From positions 310,001 through 374,000 of the forward strand of contig JAXBDG010000001.1 in the NCBI GenBank assembly GCA_036320915.1: a stretch of 64,000 bases of DNA. The letters run 5' to 3'. The stretch's first letter is position 1. The number at the start of each line of letters is the position of its first letter. Positions 11,916-23,301 of this stretch are shown here, one piece after another. Both the position numbers and the translations under genes were made by a program. The notes under the pieces are model-generated. The model saw only the letters and a list, made by a program, of their open reading frames with translations, was not told where the DNA came from and did not search any database. Source of the DNA: Linnemannia elongata (Eukaryota; Mortierellomycota; Mortierellomycetes; Mortierellales; Mortierellaceae).

Positions 11916-12333
11916 ACAATGTTCCCATACGATTTGTTGTACTATATTGGCGTACACACACTTAACCAGGCACGGAGTGAAGAGAGAAAAAAAATTCGAC
12001 GCTAAGCGCTTACCGAGCCGCAGCAATGGAAGAGAGTTGGTAAAAGATCGTGATTGAGAAAAGGGTTGTGATAAAGGCAAGGTCGTGCGTGGGAGCAGTG
12101 GAAACTGTGACGAAGTAGCAATGGCAAAGGTAGGAAAGAAGTTTGGTTTTCTTTTCTTTCAGGAGTGGGTGGTGACAATCAAGAAGTACACCTCGTCCTA
12201 GCTACCTTTTTTTGGTTGGCCTAGCTACCCTGCTACCCTAAATACGTCACCGATTATTTTGATCGCTGTTGCTGCTCGAGTTGGTGGCATCCGAATAAAA
12301 AATAGCTAATTTACGGTATTATTGTAACTTGCA

Positions 12334-12406
12334 GGAGGATTGGCGCAATTGGCAGCGCGTCCGTCTCCAAAGCGGAAGGTCGGGAGTTCAAGTCTCTCAT
12401 TCTCCA
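12334..12406 (+). tRNA. tRNA-Trp (anticodon CCA)
   Basis: A complete 73-nt cloverleaf can be drawn. Acceptor stem GGAGGAT pairs with ATTCTCC, discriminator A at 12406. D stem GCGC/GCGC encloses AATTGGCA. Anticodon stem TCCGT/GCGGA encloses loop CTCCAAA, giving anticodon CCA (codon UGG). T stem GGGAG/CTCTC encloses TTCAAGT, which also supplies the B box. There is no intron. CCA is not encoded, as expected for a eukaryotic gene. T-rich runs at about 12412-12423 can serve as the RNA polymerase III terminator. Confidence 0.94.
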
Positions 12407-12603
12407 CATTCTTTTGTCTTTTTCCTGTTTTGTTCGAGGTGGTACAGGTGCAAGTCGAAATGAACTTTTTGTTTCCTTGTGTACAACGGGTAGTGACTAT
12501 GTGAACGTCAGGGCGAAAGTGTATGCTAAAAGCAAGTTTTTTAATGAAGTACAAGGCAAAAGTAATTTACAAAACGACGCTGGGTCGATGAGGAGTAGCT
12601 CTA

Positions 12604-13610
12604 TTAGCGATTCATAAAGTTCTCCTTCGAGACTCGACCATTGTTGTAGAGCGACTGGATGGCCGATGACTTTTGACGACTGGCGTTGACGGCCATCTGT
12701 TCGGCAACCTTGGCAGCAACCGCAGCAGTCAACGAATGCGTTGAGGACAAGGTAGCTGTCGTCGTTGTTGTTGTGTGTTGCTTCTTGTGCTTATGAGAAT
12801 CCGTGGTGGTGGCTTCGTCCAACTTGCGTTTGCTGGACGATGTTGTTGTTGACTCGAGCAGTTTCGAGTCAGCACCGTTCATGGATTCCAGTTCCTTCTT
12901 GTTAGCCTTGGCCTTCTTCTTCTCCTTCTTTTCTGCTGCTATCCGTGCCTGCTTCTCTACCAGTGTGAGCTCCATGGCTTCAAGTTCCTCAGCCTTAGGG
13001 TTCAGAACAATCACATTTATGGCTTCATATGGCTTGGTGCACTATTTAGAACAGAACAACAATACAAAAATTGGATTAGTAACATGACTTGATCAAAATT
13101 GGCAATGGACAAGATGAGAACATGAAAAAGATGTACCTTAATACAGGTCTTGGAGGGGACCTCCTTCATAGCCTGCTCGGACATGACACATCCACAAGTG
13201 TCCAGGTACACAAAGCGGTGTTTTCCATTCATCTCCTTCATAGTGATCGGGCAGATAAAGCGAGAGACGGGCTCCTGGTCGTGGTTGGTGAGGCTGGCGG
13301 ACTGAGCCTCAGAGAAGGAAGGGTTGTGTTCGAGCTGGAGAGTGACCACATCCTTCAGAGACTTGATGTGCTTACAAATCAGATCGCCATCGCCGTAAGC
13401 TTTGCGGTCGAGGAGGAATTCGAGGATGGCATCCCGGTTGTAGAGTTTTCCGAGTCCACAGGAAACAACGGGGGAAGAAAGAGGCTTCTTGGAGAGGGCG
13501 CAGGAGAACCAGTGGACCCTGTTGAGGATGTTTTGGTCGACCTTGGCCTTTCGCTGCTTCTGCTTGACGAGTTCGTCTCGCTTGGGAATTGAGCCTCCAT
13601 CGCAACCCAT
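12604..13610 (-). CDS. rtf2: Replication termination factor 2 (Rtf2/RTFDC1 family)
   Basis: Nuclear factor that acts at stalled or site-specifically terminated replication forks and, in several organisms, in splicing. Two exons, 13610-13137 and 13041-12604, joined in phase by a 95-bp intron, give 303 aa. It starts with the family hallmark MGCDGGSIPKRDELVK. It contains two RING/U-box-like modules: WFSCALSKKPLSSPVVSCGLGKLYN, and RFICPITMKEMNGKHRF followed by YLDTCGCVMSEQAMKE. The intron falls just after KTCIK, and the next exon continues CTKPYEAINVIVLNP, as expected. The C-terminal part is basic and Lys/Ala-rich, then Thr/Ser-rich. Divergent from the PTM1-like gene with a 534-bp shared upstream region. 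Confidence 0.95.
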
Positions 13611-14144
13611 GTTGGTCCTGCTGTTGACTGTTGTTGTAGTGGTGAGGGTTGTAAGAGTGGGCTCCTGGTTTGTACTCTTGGCAGTCAGTTGGTGTGTTGC
13701 GGCAAAGAGTTATCGTTGAGGCGAGTGTTATGTCAAGATTCAAGAGCGAAGTGAAGGTGAAAGAGGAAGAACGTCCAACTTGTAAAAGTCCGAAGTCTTT
13801 ATTTCAAAGCCCAGGCCTTGCTAAAAAAATGTGACGTCACTCAAGTCCAGATTACAGCGTTCGGCGCAGGGTCTCCCTATTCATTTTCCCTGCCCAGTCC
13901 TGTTCACTCCCGCTGGTCGAATAGAAGCAGTTGCTTCCACCAACGTTCTTGTGCTCACTTTTCACCCTTCCTTCTCTTCTTCTTTTCATCATCCCTCATC
14001 CCTCACCCTTCTCTCTTTCTGCTCCAAGGACTTGCATCGACAAACACACATCAGCATTTGCACAAAGTCCTTCGCTTCTCATCTCCCCGCCAACTCCCTC
14101 TTCGCTTCTTCCAACCTTCATTCTCAGACACACTTATTGACACC
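13611..14144. promoter_or_regulatory. Divergent intergenic region between RTF2 and the PTM1-like gene
   Basis: 534 bp between two start codons facing apart. The part before 14145 is C/T-rich on the plus strand, consistent with the promoter and leader of the PTM1-like gene. No specific factor site is claimed. Confidence 0.5.
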
Positions 14145-16810
14145 ATGGCACATTTGAGGAGCACACTCTATGGTGTGCTGCTGGTCCTCGCTCTACTGTT
14201 GAATCTCTCCTGCACAGACGCCTTCAAGACCTACATCGTACGCCTATCCTTGCAACTTGATTGATATACTGCGTCATAGGAACAACGATATTACCGGCAG
14301 CAGCAAGCGCACCTGCCCGCTCTTCTCAGGAACGAAAAAAAAGTACTAAACGCGTCCATGTGTTTCCCTGACTCTGGTCAACTACAATAGGACAGCATAG
14401 ATGCCGGGGTTCAATGCGGTGGCATGTACGCGGCGACTCCAGGAAAGAATGACAGTGAAATTAGAGGTAGGGTGCTCGTTATTGTTTCCTTCGTCGTTAA
14501 AAATAAAAAACGCTGCCTTAACGGCACCACAGCCTTGATTGACGTTAATTATGAACGTGATGCAAAGTGCTAATACTTGCTTGGTTTTTATTTTCCATTT
14601 ATCGGGATAATGTTTATCAGTCGTCATGGACAAAGAGTCAGTCGGACATGCAGTCGTTGTCGTCTTTGAGTGGAACGACCTCAAGTACATTGGAAAGACA
14701 GACGCCAACGGTGAAGTAAGTGCATTACCTGATGCCTAATGCGCCAACAGATAAAAACCAAAACACACTGGCACAGCCGCCGAATCTTTTTTTAAAGCAA
14801 ACAATGACAATAACCTAACTATGCGCGGCATTTTTTTATTTCGACCCTATCCAGAAAGTGTATGTTTGTGACACTCAGGCCCAGACAGATGGACTTTGCA
14901 CTCAGGCACAGTTGGGTCAGCCTATCATCGACACTAAGGAATCGACTAGTATTGGCTGGCATCCACTTGACTTTACTGTCGAAGAAAACAGGGGCATTCA
15001 GTACTACGAGTACAAAGTTGAGCGGACAGGATACTACTGCGCTATTGCCTGGACGGTCAATGTCAACGAGAAGGATTCTTTCTATTCTGGAGCCCTCGAA
15101 TTCAACAACAAATACGGAACGCTGGCTGGATCCGACTTTCCCAAGCTGCCCGTAAGTGCGACTCTTCGCATGCCGACTGCGTTGTTATTGCGAGATTTGT
15201 AGAGAAAACCACCAACTAACTGAGCTTCCATTATATCTTGCGGATAACTTTAGTTTTATGGTGCGTTGTCGTTGATCTACATGACCATCGGCATTAGCTG
15301 GATGATCCTTTGCGCCAAGCACTGGCGTGAGATTTTGACTGTTCAGCATTTCATATCAGGAGTCATCTTTTTCTTGATGGTCGAGATGGCATTCAACTGG
15401 GGTTACTGGGACGACTACAACAAGGCTGGCGAATCCTGTAAGTACTTTTGCTGCTCTCCTTGCTATTCATCCGGTCAGTGGCGCATTTCAGTTTTTCCAG
15501 GTCCGACCTCTAACCCGACGGCTGAATTTCTTACCATGGACATGTGTAGCGGTCGCATTGTTGGTCCTTGTCTCCATCCTGAACTCTGGACGCAACAGTT
15601 TGTCACTCTTCATGCTGTTGATTGTCTCCATGGGCTACGGTGTTGTAAAGTAAGTATACTGGACCACAGCAGTAAGATAACAATAACTACTTTTAATCAC
15701 CCGATGAAGCCCTTTTGCTCATACCTTCTTATCTGTATCTGAACAAATAGGCCTACACTTGGAAGTACCATGAAGAAGGTCATTATTTTGAGCTTGGCCC
15801 ACTTCCTCTTTGGAATCATTTACTCTGCAGGAACCATGTCCCCCGTCGACGATGTGAGCACGATGATCGTGCTCATGGTTGTTGTCCCTCTGTCGTTGAC
15901 CATGACCAGCTTTTACATCTGGACCCTTCAATCGTTGACCTCTACGATCGCCACTCTCAACTTGCGCCGTCAGACTGAGAAAGTCAAGATGTACACGCGT
16001 CTCTGGCGCCTGTTGGTCTTTTCGCTTACGGTCCTGTGCGCCTTCTTTGTCTTCAACACCCTCAGCTTTATGAACATGAACCAGGATGACTGGCCTGCTA
16101 ACCACTGGCGCATCAAGTGGTTCCTCTTGGATGGCTGGTTGAACATTCTGTATTTGATTGTTTTCACGGTCATTGTCATTTTGTGGAGACCCACTGAGAA
16201 CAACAAGGTAAAACTTTCAGTCATCTGGAATGAGAACTAGACATGAAGGACAACAGTAATGCGGTGCGGAAGGGAACCCTAATTAATTCCGTTTCGACTT
16301 ACCCTTGACAATAGCGCTACGGAATCGAGCAATTGGAGACTGAGGACTTTGACGAGGTTGACGAGCACGCAGATCACAACAATGCTCGCGCAGCTGAATC
16401 CATGGGATTAACTGGCATGAAGCTCCGTCCCCAGCGTCGTGATTATGAAATGGATGATGACGAGGCAGCCATGTTTGATATTGGCGAGGAGGAAGACGAC
16501 GAGGAAGAAGATGACGATCGGGATGACGATGACATTGAGAGTGGACGCCGTCCTGGTGTTCAGCGTCTGAACTCTAGCAACGGAGCAGGAGGTTCCTCTT
16601 CTCGCGGCCCATCACCTGCATACAGAGCTTCGCCTGTCCTTGGTTCTGCGTAAGTTCTTTTGGCTGTATGGCTACTTGCAAAGGTGTCGGCGTTACCCAT
16701 CACTTAAATTGCTGTGTTCTAATGAAAGTGTTTTGCTTTTGTTTTGATGTCATAGAACTGAAGAAGCTGAGAGAGAACGAGTCCGTTTGGAAGTGTCCAA
16801 AATGAATTAA
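14145..16810 (+). CDS. PTM1/GOST-family seven-transmembrane protein (GOLD-like luminal domain)
   Basis: Member of the lung-seven-transmembrane/GOST family (yeast Ptm1, animal TMEM87/GPR107), which works in Golgi-endosome membrane traffic. Nine exons: 14145-14237, 14391-14466, 14621-14715, 14855-15151, 15254-15437, 15550-15649, 15751-16207, 16315-16649, 16756-16810; phases close to give 563 aa. A signal peptide (LYGVLLVLALLLNLSCTDA) is followed by a luminal domain with Cys in QCGGMYAATPG, VCDTQ and GLCTQ. Seven hydrophobic helices start at FYGALSLIYMTIGISWMIL. The end of the 7-TM core shows WRIKWFLLDGWLNILYL and ILWRPTENN, family hallmarks. The cytosolic tail is strongly acidic (DDDEAAMFDIGEEEDDEEED) and ends in VSKMN. 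Convergent with the 4-TM gene, 118 bp apart. Confidence 0.93.
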
Positions 16811-16928
16811 ATCCGCACGCAGACACTGAAGCATACTGAACCCACATCACAGCGCACTACACATTAAACATATCCGTATCGCTTATGCAAAGAAACCATT
16901 GTGACTCTATTAGTTTGATGATAGGAGG

Positions 16929-18053
16929 CTAAAAGAATACACCCAGGACATTGACGGTTGCTATGGCGACAGCAAGGAGTACAAAGCCTGTAGAAAGATG
17001 CCAGACAGGCCAGAGTGCAATATTGGCACCAATGGTGCCCAGTACCATAGAGATTGTTGCGACGCGGACAGGGTATAGGAGCTCTTTCTCCCAATTGACG
17101 TAGACTGTTGGCTTTTTGAGGATCCTTGGGCGGATGAATTCGAGGTAGAAGAAGATTGAGAGCATGGTCGATAGGCAGAGCAAGGAGAATGTTAACAAGT
17201 TTCTATAGAGAGACATGATGGAAGGGTGAATGTATCAGTTAGCAGGCTTAAAACAACGCGTTTTCGAAAAGTCTTCAATAAGTGAGGCGGCGAGCAATGT
17301 CGTCCAAGTGATACATGGTCTGAGGCTTTGCTGTACATACCCTTTGATGCGCGAGTCGTTCCGGTAGATTAAAACACCGACGGCATCATACCACCAAGCA
17401 ATCAGGCCACCAATAAGGGTCGGCATGAACGCCTTCCGCACCCGTTGGAGCAAAGGCCGTCTTGTCGTCGATCCGACCTTATAAGCACCCGTCAGACCTC
17501 CTCTTCCTTGACCACGGCTGTTTCCGCTTGATCCGTCCTCATTCTCGTCCTTGTCCCGACCATCGCGATAACCTTGAAGATTGGTCTGGTCGCCGTCGCC
17601 GTCGTGGTCTCCTCGTGCTACGTGCCCTCCTTGTTCCTGTTGTTGTTGGCGTCGTCGCATCATGCGAGCGGTTGCTGTCCTGGGGATGTCGCCTTGGATA
17701 TCTGGACTGGCTTCTAATGTTCCGTCTGCGCGGGGTACTGTGAAGGGTGGGATGCCTATTGTATTTGAACAGCAACAGGTCGAAGAGAGATGTTAAAGAA
17801 AGTATGTCGTGTTAGTGGGTCGTCGGCCGTTTTAGCGTCCCATTGGGTTGGTGCGGCGGTTTTTTTTAGTTTGCTATGTGTGTGCGCGCTTTTGGCGGAA
17901 GTAGCAGTGGGAAGAGGAGAATAGGAGAAAAAAAAATGAAAAAAAATATGTACCGTGGACGGTGTTGTTGTTTCCGCCGGATTCCTGGACGAGCCTTGCG
18001 TCGAGCTTGGCGCGAGTGTCGAGTCCTGAGGTGTCAGAGATGCGTTCGGACAT
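16929..18053 (-). CDS. Four-helix membrane protein, possibly TMEM128-like
   Basis: Three exons, 18053-17954, 17755-17341 and 17202-16929, give 262 aa with phases closing. The N-terminal half is hydrophilic and disordered (QQQQEQGGHVARGDHDGDGD). Four hydrophobic segments follow: FMPTLIGGLIAWWYDAVGVL; LLTFSLLCLSTMLSIFFYL; a helix around VRVATISMVLGTIGANIALW; and TGFVLLAVAIATVNVLGVFF at the very C-terminus. I do not firmly recognise the family. Four closely packed helices in this order resemble small ER proteins such as TMEM128, but that is a weak inference. Divergent from the BCS1-like gene across 273 bp. Confidence 0.8.
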
Positions 18054-18326
18054 GATTTTGTTGGACTGGGTTCAATTGGATTGTGATGTAAAGAGGTGTG
18101 AAAAAAGAAGAAACAAGTTGAAAAGGGAGGGTGCGCCCAAAGCGGAAAAATGTATGGGCGCAAAATATCGAATGTGACAGCATTCTTTGAGGAGGAGACT
18201 TGACCACTTTTGGGAAAAAAGAGACAGCAGCGATAAAATAAAAAAAAAAAGATCAAAAACCTCGACCCTACACTCTCGTCATTCTCCTTCACATTCACGA
18301 CACGACGACCCTTCCCTTCACCCTTT
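18054..18326. promoter_or_regulatory. Short bidirectional promoter (4-TM gene / BCS1-like gene)
   Basis: 273 bp separates divergent start codons at 18053 (minus) and 18327 (plus). It contains A-rich tracts near 18236-18250. Promoters for both genes must lie here or in the first exons; no specific site is assigned. Confidence 0.5.
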
Positions 18327-21160
18327 ATGTCACACCTGCACCTGGGCAGGATATCCTCGGCAGTCGCCATGGTTGGCATGAGCGGAGGAGCCAGTGCCGT
18401 CGCCACCAATCACCCTCTACTCCTCGCAACAGTCGCCAGAGGAGCCACTTCCGCCGCAACAGCAGCAGCAACAAGGGGCTCCCCGTACTTTCTCGGCAAC
18501 GGTCTCACACTGGGCAGAAACGCCCTTGTTGGAGGATTGGCGTTGACAGGACACCGGTCTTTTGTCTCCCTTCCCGAGGGAGCTCAGGAGGTCGGAAAGA
18601 TGGTTTCTAACGCTGCTGATAAAATGGGTCTTGGCGATAATCAGGTAAACAGGCCTTCCAGCCCTTTCCCTGGTGTCTTGGCATAGGTAGACAAAGTGTA
18701 TTACGTGGCTAATGATCCTGCTTTGTTTCGTGTTGCCTTCTTAGTTCGCAGCAGGAGGGTTCCAGCTGGCGTTGATCGGAGGTCTGTTGGCCGGTATCCG
18801 TATTCTGGGCTCGCATGCACTCGAGTATCTCAAGAAGCAAATTGTCGTCACTGCTGAGTTCGATTCCCGCGATGAATCTTACAGTTGGATTTTGGTATCA
18901 CATTTTGCCCATAACACCCTTGTTAAATAATTCGGAGGCCATGGAACACGATTCTCCATTGCCACTACTGACGCGCTTTCATTGTTGTTTTTTTTGTCCT
19001 AACGTAGAACTGGTTGAGTGACCATCCGTATTCGAAGAAAGCTACACAGTTTTCCGTCTCGACAACTATCGCGAGAGGCGCACAAAAGATTAACGGGTAA
19101 GGACAACAGCTACGCGCATTCATTGGGCAGATGAAAGTCAAGCAATGATTTTAATGGCCATATTCACGCATGAATACACTTTGTCCTCGTTCCCTTATAT
19201 AGAGAAGGCGGAGATGGTGCTATCGCTGCCACATACTTTTTGCCTGCGCCTGGTAAGCACGCAAAATTTAACGCGCGTGAAATACATTGTTCCCGCGTCG
19301 TCATATTACTGACCATTTATTCTTGTTTGACATATTACAATAGGTCTTCATTTCTTTTGGTTCAAGAACCGTTTGCTCTGGGTATGTTCACCGACTCCAG
19401 AACATTTCGACGTGTACTGTCCCCCACGCAACGCGTTTTCTTTCTTTGAAACAGGACCTAACTCGCCGTTGCTTTTGAACACGTGAAATAGATGTACAGA
19501 GAACGTGTTCGACCCACCGGAGCAACAGTGGCGACTTCAGGATCTCCTGTTGAGAACATCACCATCAGTACACTCGGACGTTCGCGCGAGTTGATCCAGT
19601 CGTTGATCTTGGAAGCCCAGCGCAAGTTTATTGACCGTGACAAGTCCCGAACCGTCATCTTTGCAGCCGACCAGTATGGAAACTGGAGACGGACTAAATC
19701 TCGACCAAAACGGTATGCATTTTTTTTTCTTGCTGCACTTTAAGAAGTGAAGGTGTCGCAAGCAGAGATACTCACGCGCACTCCCATTTACGTTGTTGAA
19801 CAAACGATAGACCACTTGATACAATTGTTATGGACCCTAAACTGAAGAGTTATATTGTTGACGACGCCAAAGAGTTCTTTGCGAGCGAGAGCTGGTATGC
19901 CGAGCGAGGCTTGCCCTTCAGACGCGGAGTAAGTTATCACGCCATGTTATCGTCGTTCTTCTAGCGGAGATATAGCCATCGGTTGATATATTTGCTAACC
20001 ATAGTTAAAATTTTCTAGTTACTGTTGTACGGATCACCGGGAACTGGAAAGACATCTTTTATTCACGCTTTGGCCGGAGAACTGGGTCTCAACATTTACG
20101 TCGTCAACCTGTCGAGCAAGAACCTGACGGATGATACGCTTTCGGAGCTGGTCGCGGATACACCTTCACGATGCCTGTTGTTGATCGAAGATGTTGATGC
20201 GGCGTTTATTCAGAGAAAGTCCAAGGATGCTGCTACTGGAATTACGTTTTCGGGATTGCTGAACTCTGTTGATGGTGTTTCTGCTCAAGAAGGACGTATG
20301 CTTTGCATGACCACCAAGTACGTTTTCCTTTGAGTTGAGGTTGTGCTTCTGAGTTATGTCTATGTCATTCTTCTTTTATTACGGGCGCTTCGTGTACTTA
20401 CAATTGGCATTGTATTTCGCTTTCATTGGGTCCTTATAGCCATTTGGAACGCTTAGATGAGGCATTGATCCGTCCTGGCCGTGTGGACATTAGGGCCAAA
20501 CTCGGAAAGGCTACTCAGTCTCAGGCAGCAGAACTGTTCATGAAGTTCTTCCCTCAACCCGTCGCAACCACCGACCTTGGTTTCAGCTCAGCCGATACAA
20601 CTACAAAAACACCGCCACGCTCCGGACGACGCCAATCTGTCGACTACAAGGGTGATATTCCCTCCTCCACCTCTGGAGAATCATCCCCCTTGCTTTCTGA
20701 GAAATCCGGTTCACCTACCTTGTCACCGTCTATTCCTTCATCGTCATCGAAACCTGGACGGACCCAGGAAGAGATTGAGCGGATGGCAGCACAGTTCTCG
20801 CGAGTCATCCCGGATCAACAGTTCTCGATCGCCCAGTTACAGGGGTTCTTGATGGGTTACAAAAAGACACCCGAGCTAGCTGTGAAGCATGTTGATGAGT
20901 TTGTTCGTCAGGCCGGAAGTGCCGAAGTCAGTGGAACCGCCAAGATTGGATACGACGATGATGATGTCGATAACGAGGATGATGACGATTATGAGATTGA
21001 GGATGCAATTGTTGCAGCAGGGAAAGGAAAGGCAGCGGCTTCTGGCGATGGCAAAGATGAGAAGCAGGATTATTATTGGGAGGGGAGTGAAGAACAACAA
21101 AAGGAACGGAAGGAGTTTCGAGAGGAGAAAGAGCGTGAGAGAAGGGCTAGTTTGAAATAA
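18327..21160 (+). CDS. BCS1-like mitochondrial AAA ATPase
   Basis: Inner-membrane AAA chaperone; Bcs1 translocates the folded Rieske protein during complex III assembly. Nine exons: 18327-18644, 18745-18894, 19008-19096, 19203-19252, 19344-19381, 19492-19712, 19811-19928, 20019-20317, 20440-21160 (667 aa, phases close). Seen: an Ala/Thr/Arg-rich N-terminus suggesting a mitochondrial presequence; a membrane segment LALIGGLLAGIRILG; the BCS1 N domain (AAPGLHFFWFKNRLLW region, then YRERVRPTGATVATSGSPVE); Walker A GSPGTGKTS; Walker B LLLIEDVDAAF; arginine-finger region DEALIRPGRVD; and the BCS1-type end QFSIAQLQGFLMGYKKTPE. It is longer than typical Bcs1 (about 420-500 aa) because of a Ser/Thr/Pro-rich insertion after FFPQP and a very acidic tail. 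Mortierellaceae may carry several paralogues, so Rieske specificity is not proven. Confidence 0.92.
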
Positions 21161-21207
21161 ATTAATTGAGCTGCTTCCCAGAAAGCGTTTTATTATCTAA
21201 CATTTCA

Positions 21208-23110
21208 TTATTTAGTCCCAGGTTTCTTGAGCTGGAATCCTCCAATCTTCATTGGCTTGAAACCTCCAATCTTGACCGGTTGGAATCCATTTGGTGCTGG
21301 CGCTTGTGCGGGAACAGAATTACTACTGGCGCCATTATTTCCTGAAGTAGCAGATCCTGCTGCTCCTTGTGATTGCACGGCCTGAGTTTTCGCTTCTTCT
21401 TCGTCATCGTCGTCCATGGATTGGAAGCCACCTAGTTTGACAGGTTGGAACCCACTAGCTTTGACAGGCTGGAATCCACTCGACTTGACGGGCTGAAACC
21501 CACCCAGCTTGACTGGTTGGAATCCTGCTGCTGACCCTGTTCCTGGCACGACTGTTGAAGCTGATAGTGACTGAGTGGTGGTCATTGGAGTCGCCGCTGT
21601 AGTGTTACTGACAGACTGGAACCCGCTAGTTCGCACTGGTTGAAAGCCGCTTGCCTGGACCGGTTGAAATCCGATGGATTGAACTGGTTGAAAACCACCA
21701 CTGATGTTGGTATTGATCGCAGAAGCTGCAGGTGGCGGTTGTTGAGGTATAATCCCCCCTCCTGCACGCTTCATGGCGGCTTCCTGCATCTTGGCCAGCT
21801 CACGCTCTTCCCGCTTGCGCTCCTTTTCCTTGATCTTGCTTGTCATCTGAGCCGCTCCCGCACGACTCGTGTCCTTCATCTCCTTGAATCGCTGTTCGTG
21901 TTTTGAAATGGCAAATGTATCAACCATGGTGGTTAGAAGCGAAATCACGTTCAATTATTTCAAACATTTCGCCGTTTGAGAATGTGGGTGTGTGTGTGTG
22001 TGTGTCAGATTGAGTGGATATTTTGTTGGGTACCTTCTTGTGGTTGTGATCATATGAAGACAAATGGACTTCATAGTCCGAGATACGTTCATATTGCTTG
22101 TCGCAGAGAGCACAATAAAAGGCCGACTTGACCATCGTCAACTCTGCCTGAATAGCCTCATTCTGTTGTACCTGGAGCTATTGTTTCATCATACAAAAAA
22201 AAAGGAATTAAATGACGCTTTAGTCTCATTTAAACCACTTTGAGTCAACCCAGTTCTCATCCTTGTCGTGTTTGAAAACCGCAAAAAAAAAGAGAGGTAC
22301 CTCACGCTTTGACCTTTCGGCATCTGTCTCCTCGGCCTGTCGTTCAGCTTCCAGAGCCTTTCGTTTGGCAGTCGTAGAGTCCGCCCACCATATATCAAGC
22401 GCCTGTTGTCCAATTCCCAAAGAATCTTGTTTTCGCTCTATCGGAATCGGTGTCGATCTTCCTATAAAAGCATGAGCCATACAGTAAACAAGGGTCAGTT
22501 GCCCGTCTTACAGCACACCTCAAAGCAGGGCACAGCTTGTCAATTTGCCACACGCACACACTTTAAAAGGTGGAATGAGAGAAAGACAAGGTAACTTACC
22601 AGTGGCATTGGCGCCAAGACCAGTTCCAGCTTTCCATCCCATCTTGAGCAAGAGCTTATATCCGACATTGGACTCTGGGATATGGGTTTCCATATCGGCT
22701 GCTTCGACTCCATAGGCGCCATCATAATCATCCATTGCAATATCGCCATCTTGGTCAAAGCCATAGTCACGACGACGACTGCTGTTTTTGCTGGAAGCGT
22801 CATTATCGTCGTCATCGTAGCTGTCAGAGTCCGAGTCACCTGTTGGACGGGACTTTGCTCGAATTGCGTCTCTTGTCTAACAGCGAGAAGGAAGGGGGTA
22901 GGCCAAGGGCGGAGGGGAGGCAAGGGAAGGGAGAGTGATAAGACCAAAACGTCTGTCTCTCTAACAGTTGACGGTTTTCATCCTGTGTAAATGAGGGAAT
23001 GAGAAGGGGATGGAAGAAGAAGAAGAACCTACGCTGGCGAGTTCTTTGAGTTCTTGGCGGTAGAAACGCTGTAGCTGCTGCTGCTGCTGTTCTGGCGGTA
23101 GTTGTTGCAT
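21208..23110 (-). CDS. G-patch and C2H2 zinc-finger protein (GPATCH8-like)
   Basis: Probable nuclear RNA-processing factor. Five exons: 23110-23033, 22876-22600, 22461-22301, 22177-22034, 21891-21208; phases close to give 447 aa. It starts with a Gln-rich helix (MQQLPPEQQQQQLQRFYRQE). The G-patch reads NVGYKLLLKMGWKAGTGLG plus ANATG, the glycine pattern that activates DEAH helicases. A zinc finger of the U1-like/C2H2_JAZ type follows (FYCALCDKQYERISDYEVH, SSYDHNHKK), then RFKEMKDTSRAG, the same order as in GPATCH8 homologues. The C-terminus carries about twelve GFQPVK-like units in two blocks separated by Ser/Thr-rich and acidic linkers. It ends only 47 bp from the convergent BCS1-like gene and is divergent from MZT1. 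Confidence 0.93.
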
Positions 23111-23301
23111 GCGTGTTTGTGTTCCAAAAGTGAGAGTAGGAAAAGAAGTGATGGAGACAGGACAGGGAAACTTCAAGGGTCGAGTGAGTGTGAACTCGCT
23201 CAGCCACTCGCTGCAAATTTGGGCGAAAGTGTCTTTTATTTTTGCACCCTCTCTCATTCTCCACACCATTCAAGCCGCCTTTTTATACACAAAACACTAA
23301 A
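23111..23301. promoter_or_regulatory. Bidirectional promoter (GPATCH8-like / MZT1)
   Basis: 191 bp between divergent ATGs at 23110 (minus) and 23302 (plus). This is the shortest head-to-head spacing in the window. A TTTTATACAC sequence at about 23281-23290, 12-20 bp before the MZT1 ATG, is TATA-like but very close to the start codon, so it is more probably leader. Confidence 0.5.

Larger units (their letters stand above)
11370..12333. other. Repeat-bearing upstream region of the nuclease-like gene
   Basis: Contains two diverged ~220-bp direct repeats (annotated separately) and then about 400 bp with no recognised gene up to the tRNA. It would include the promoter of the minus-strand nuclease-like gene. 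Confidence 0.6.

Noticed and set aside
13089..13592. 167-codon plus-strand open frame
   Set aside because: Antisense to RTF2 exon 1, whose family identity on the minus strand is clear.
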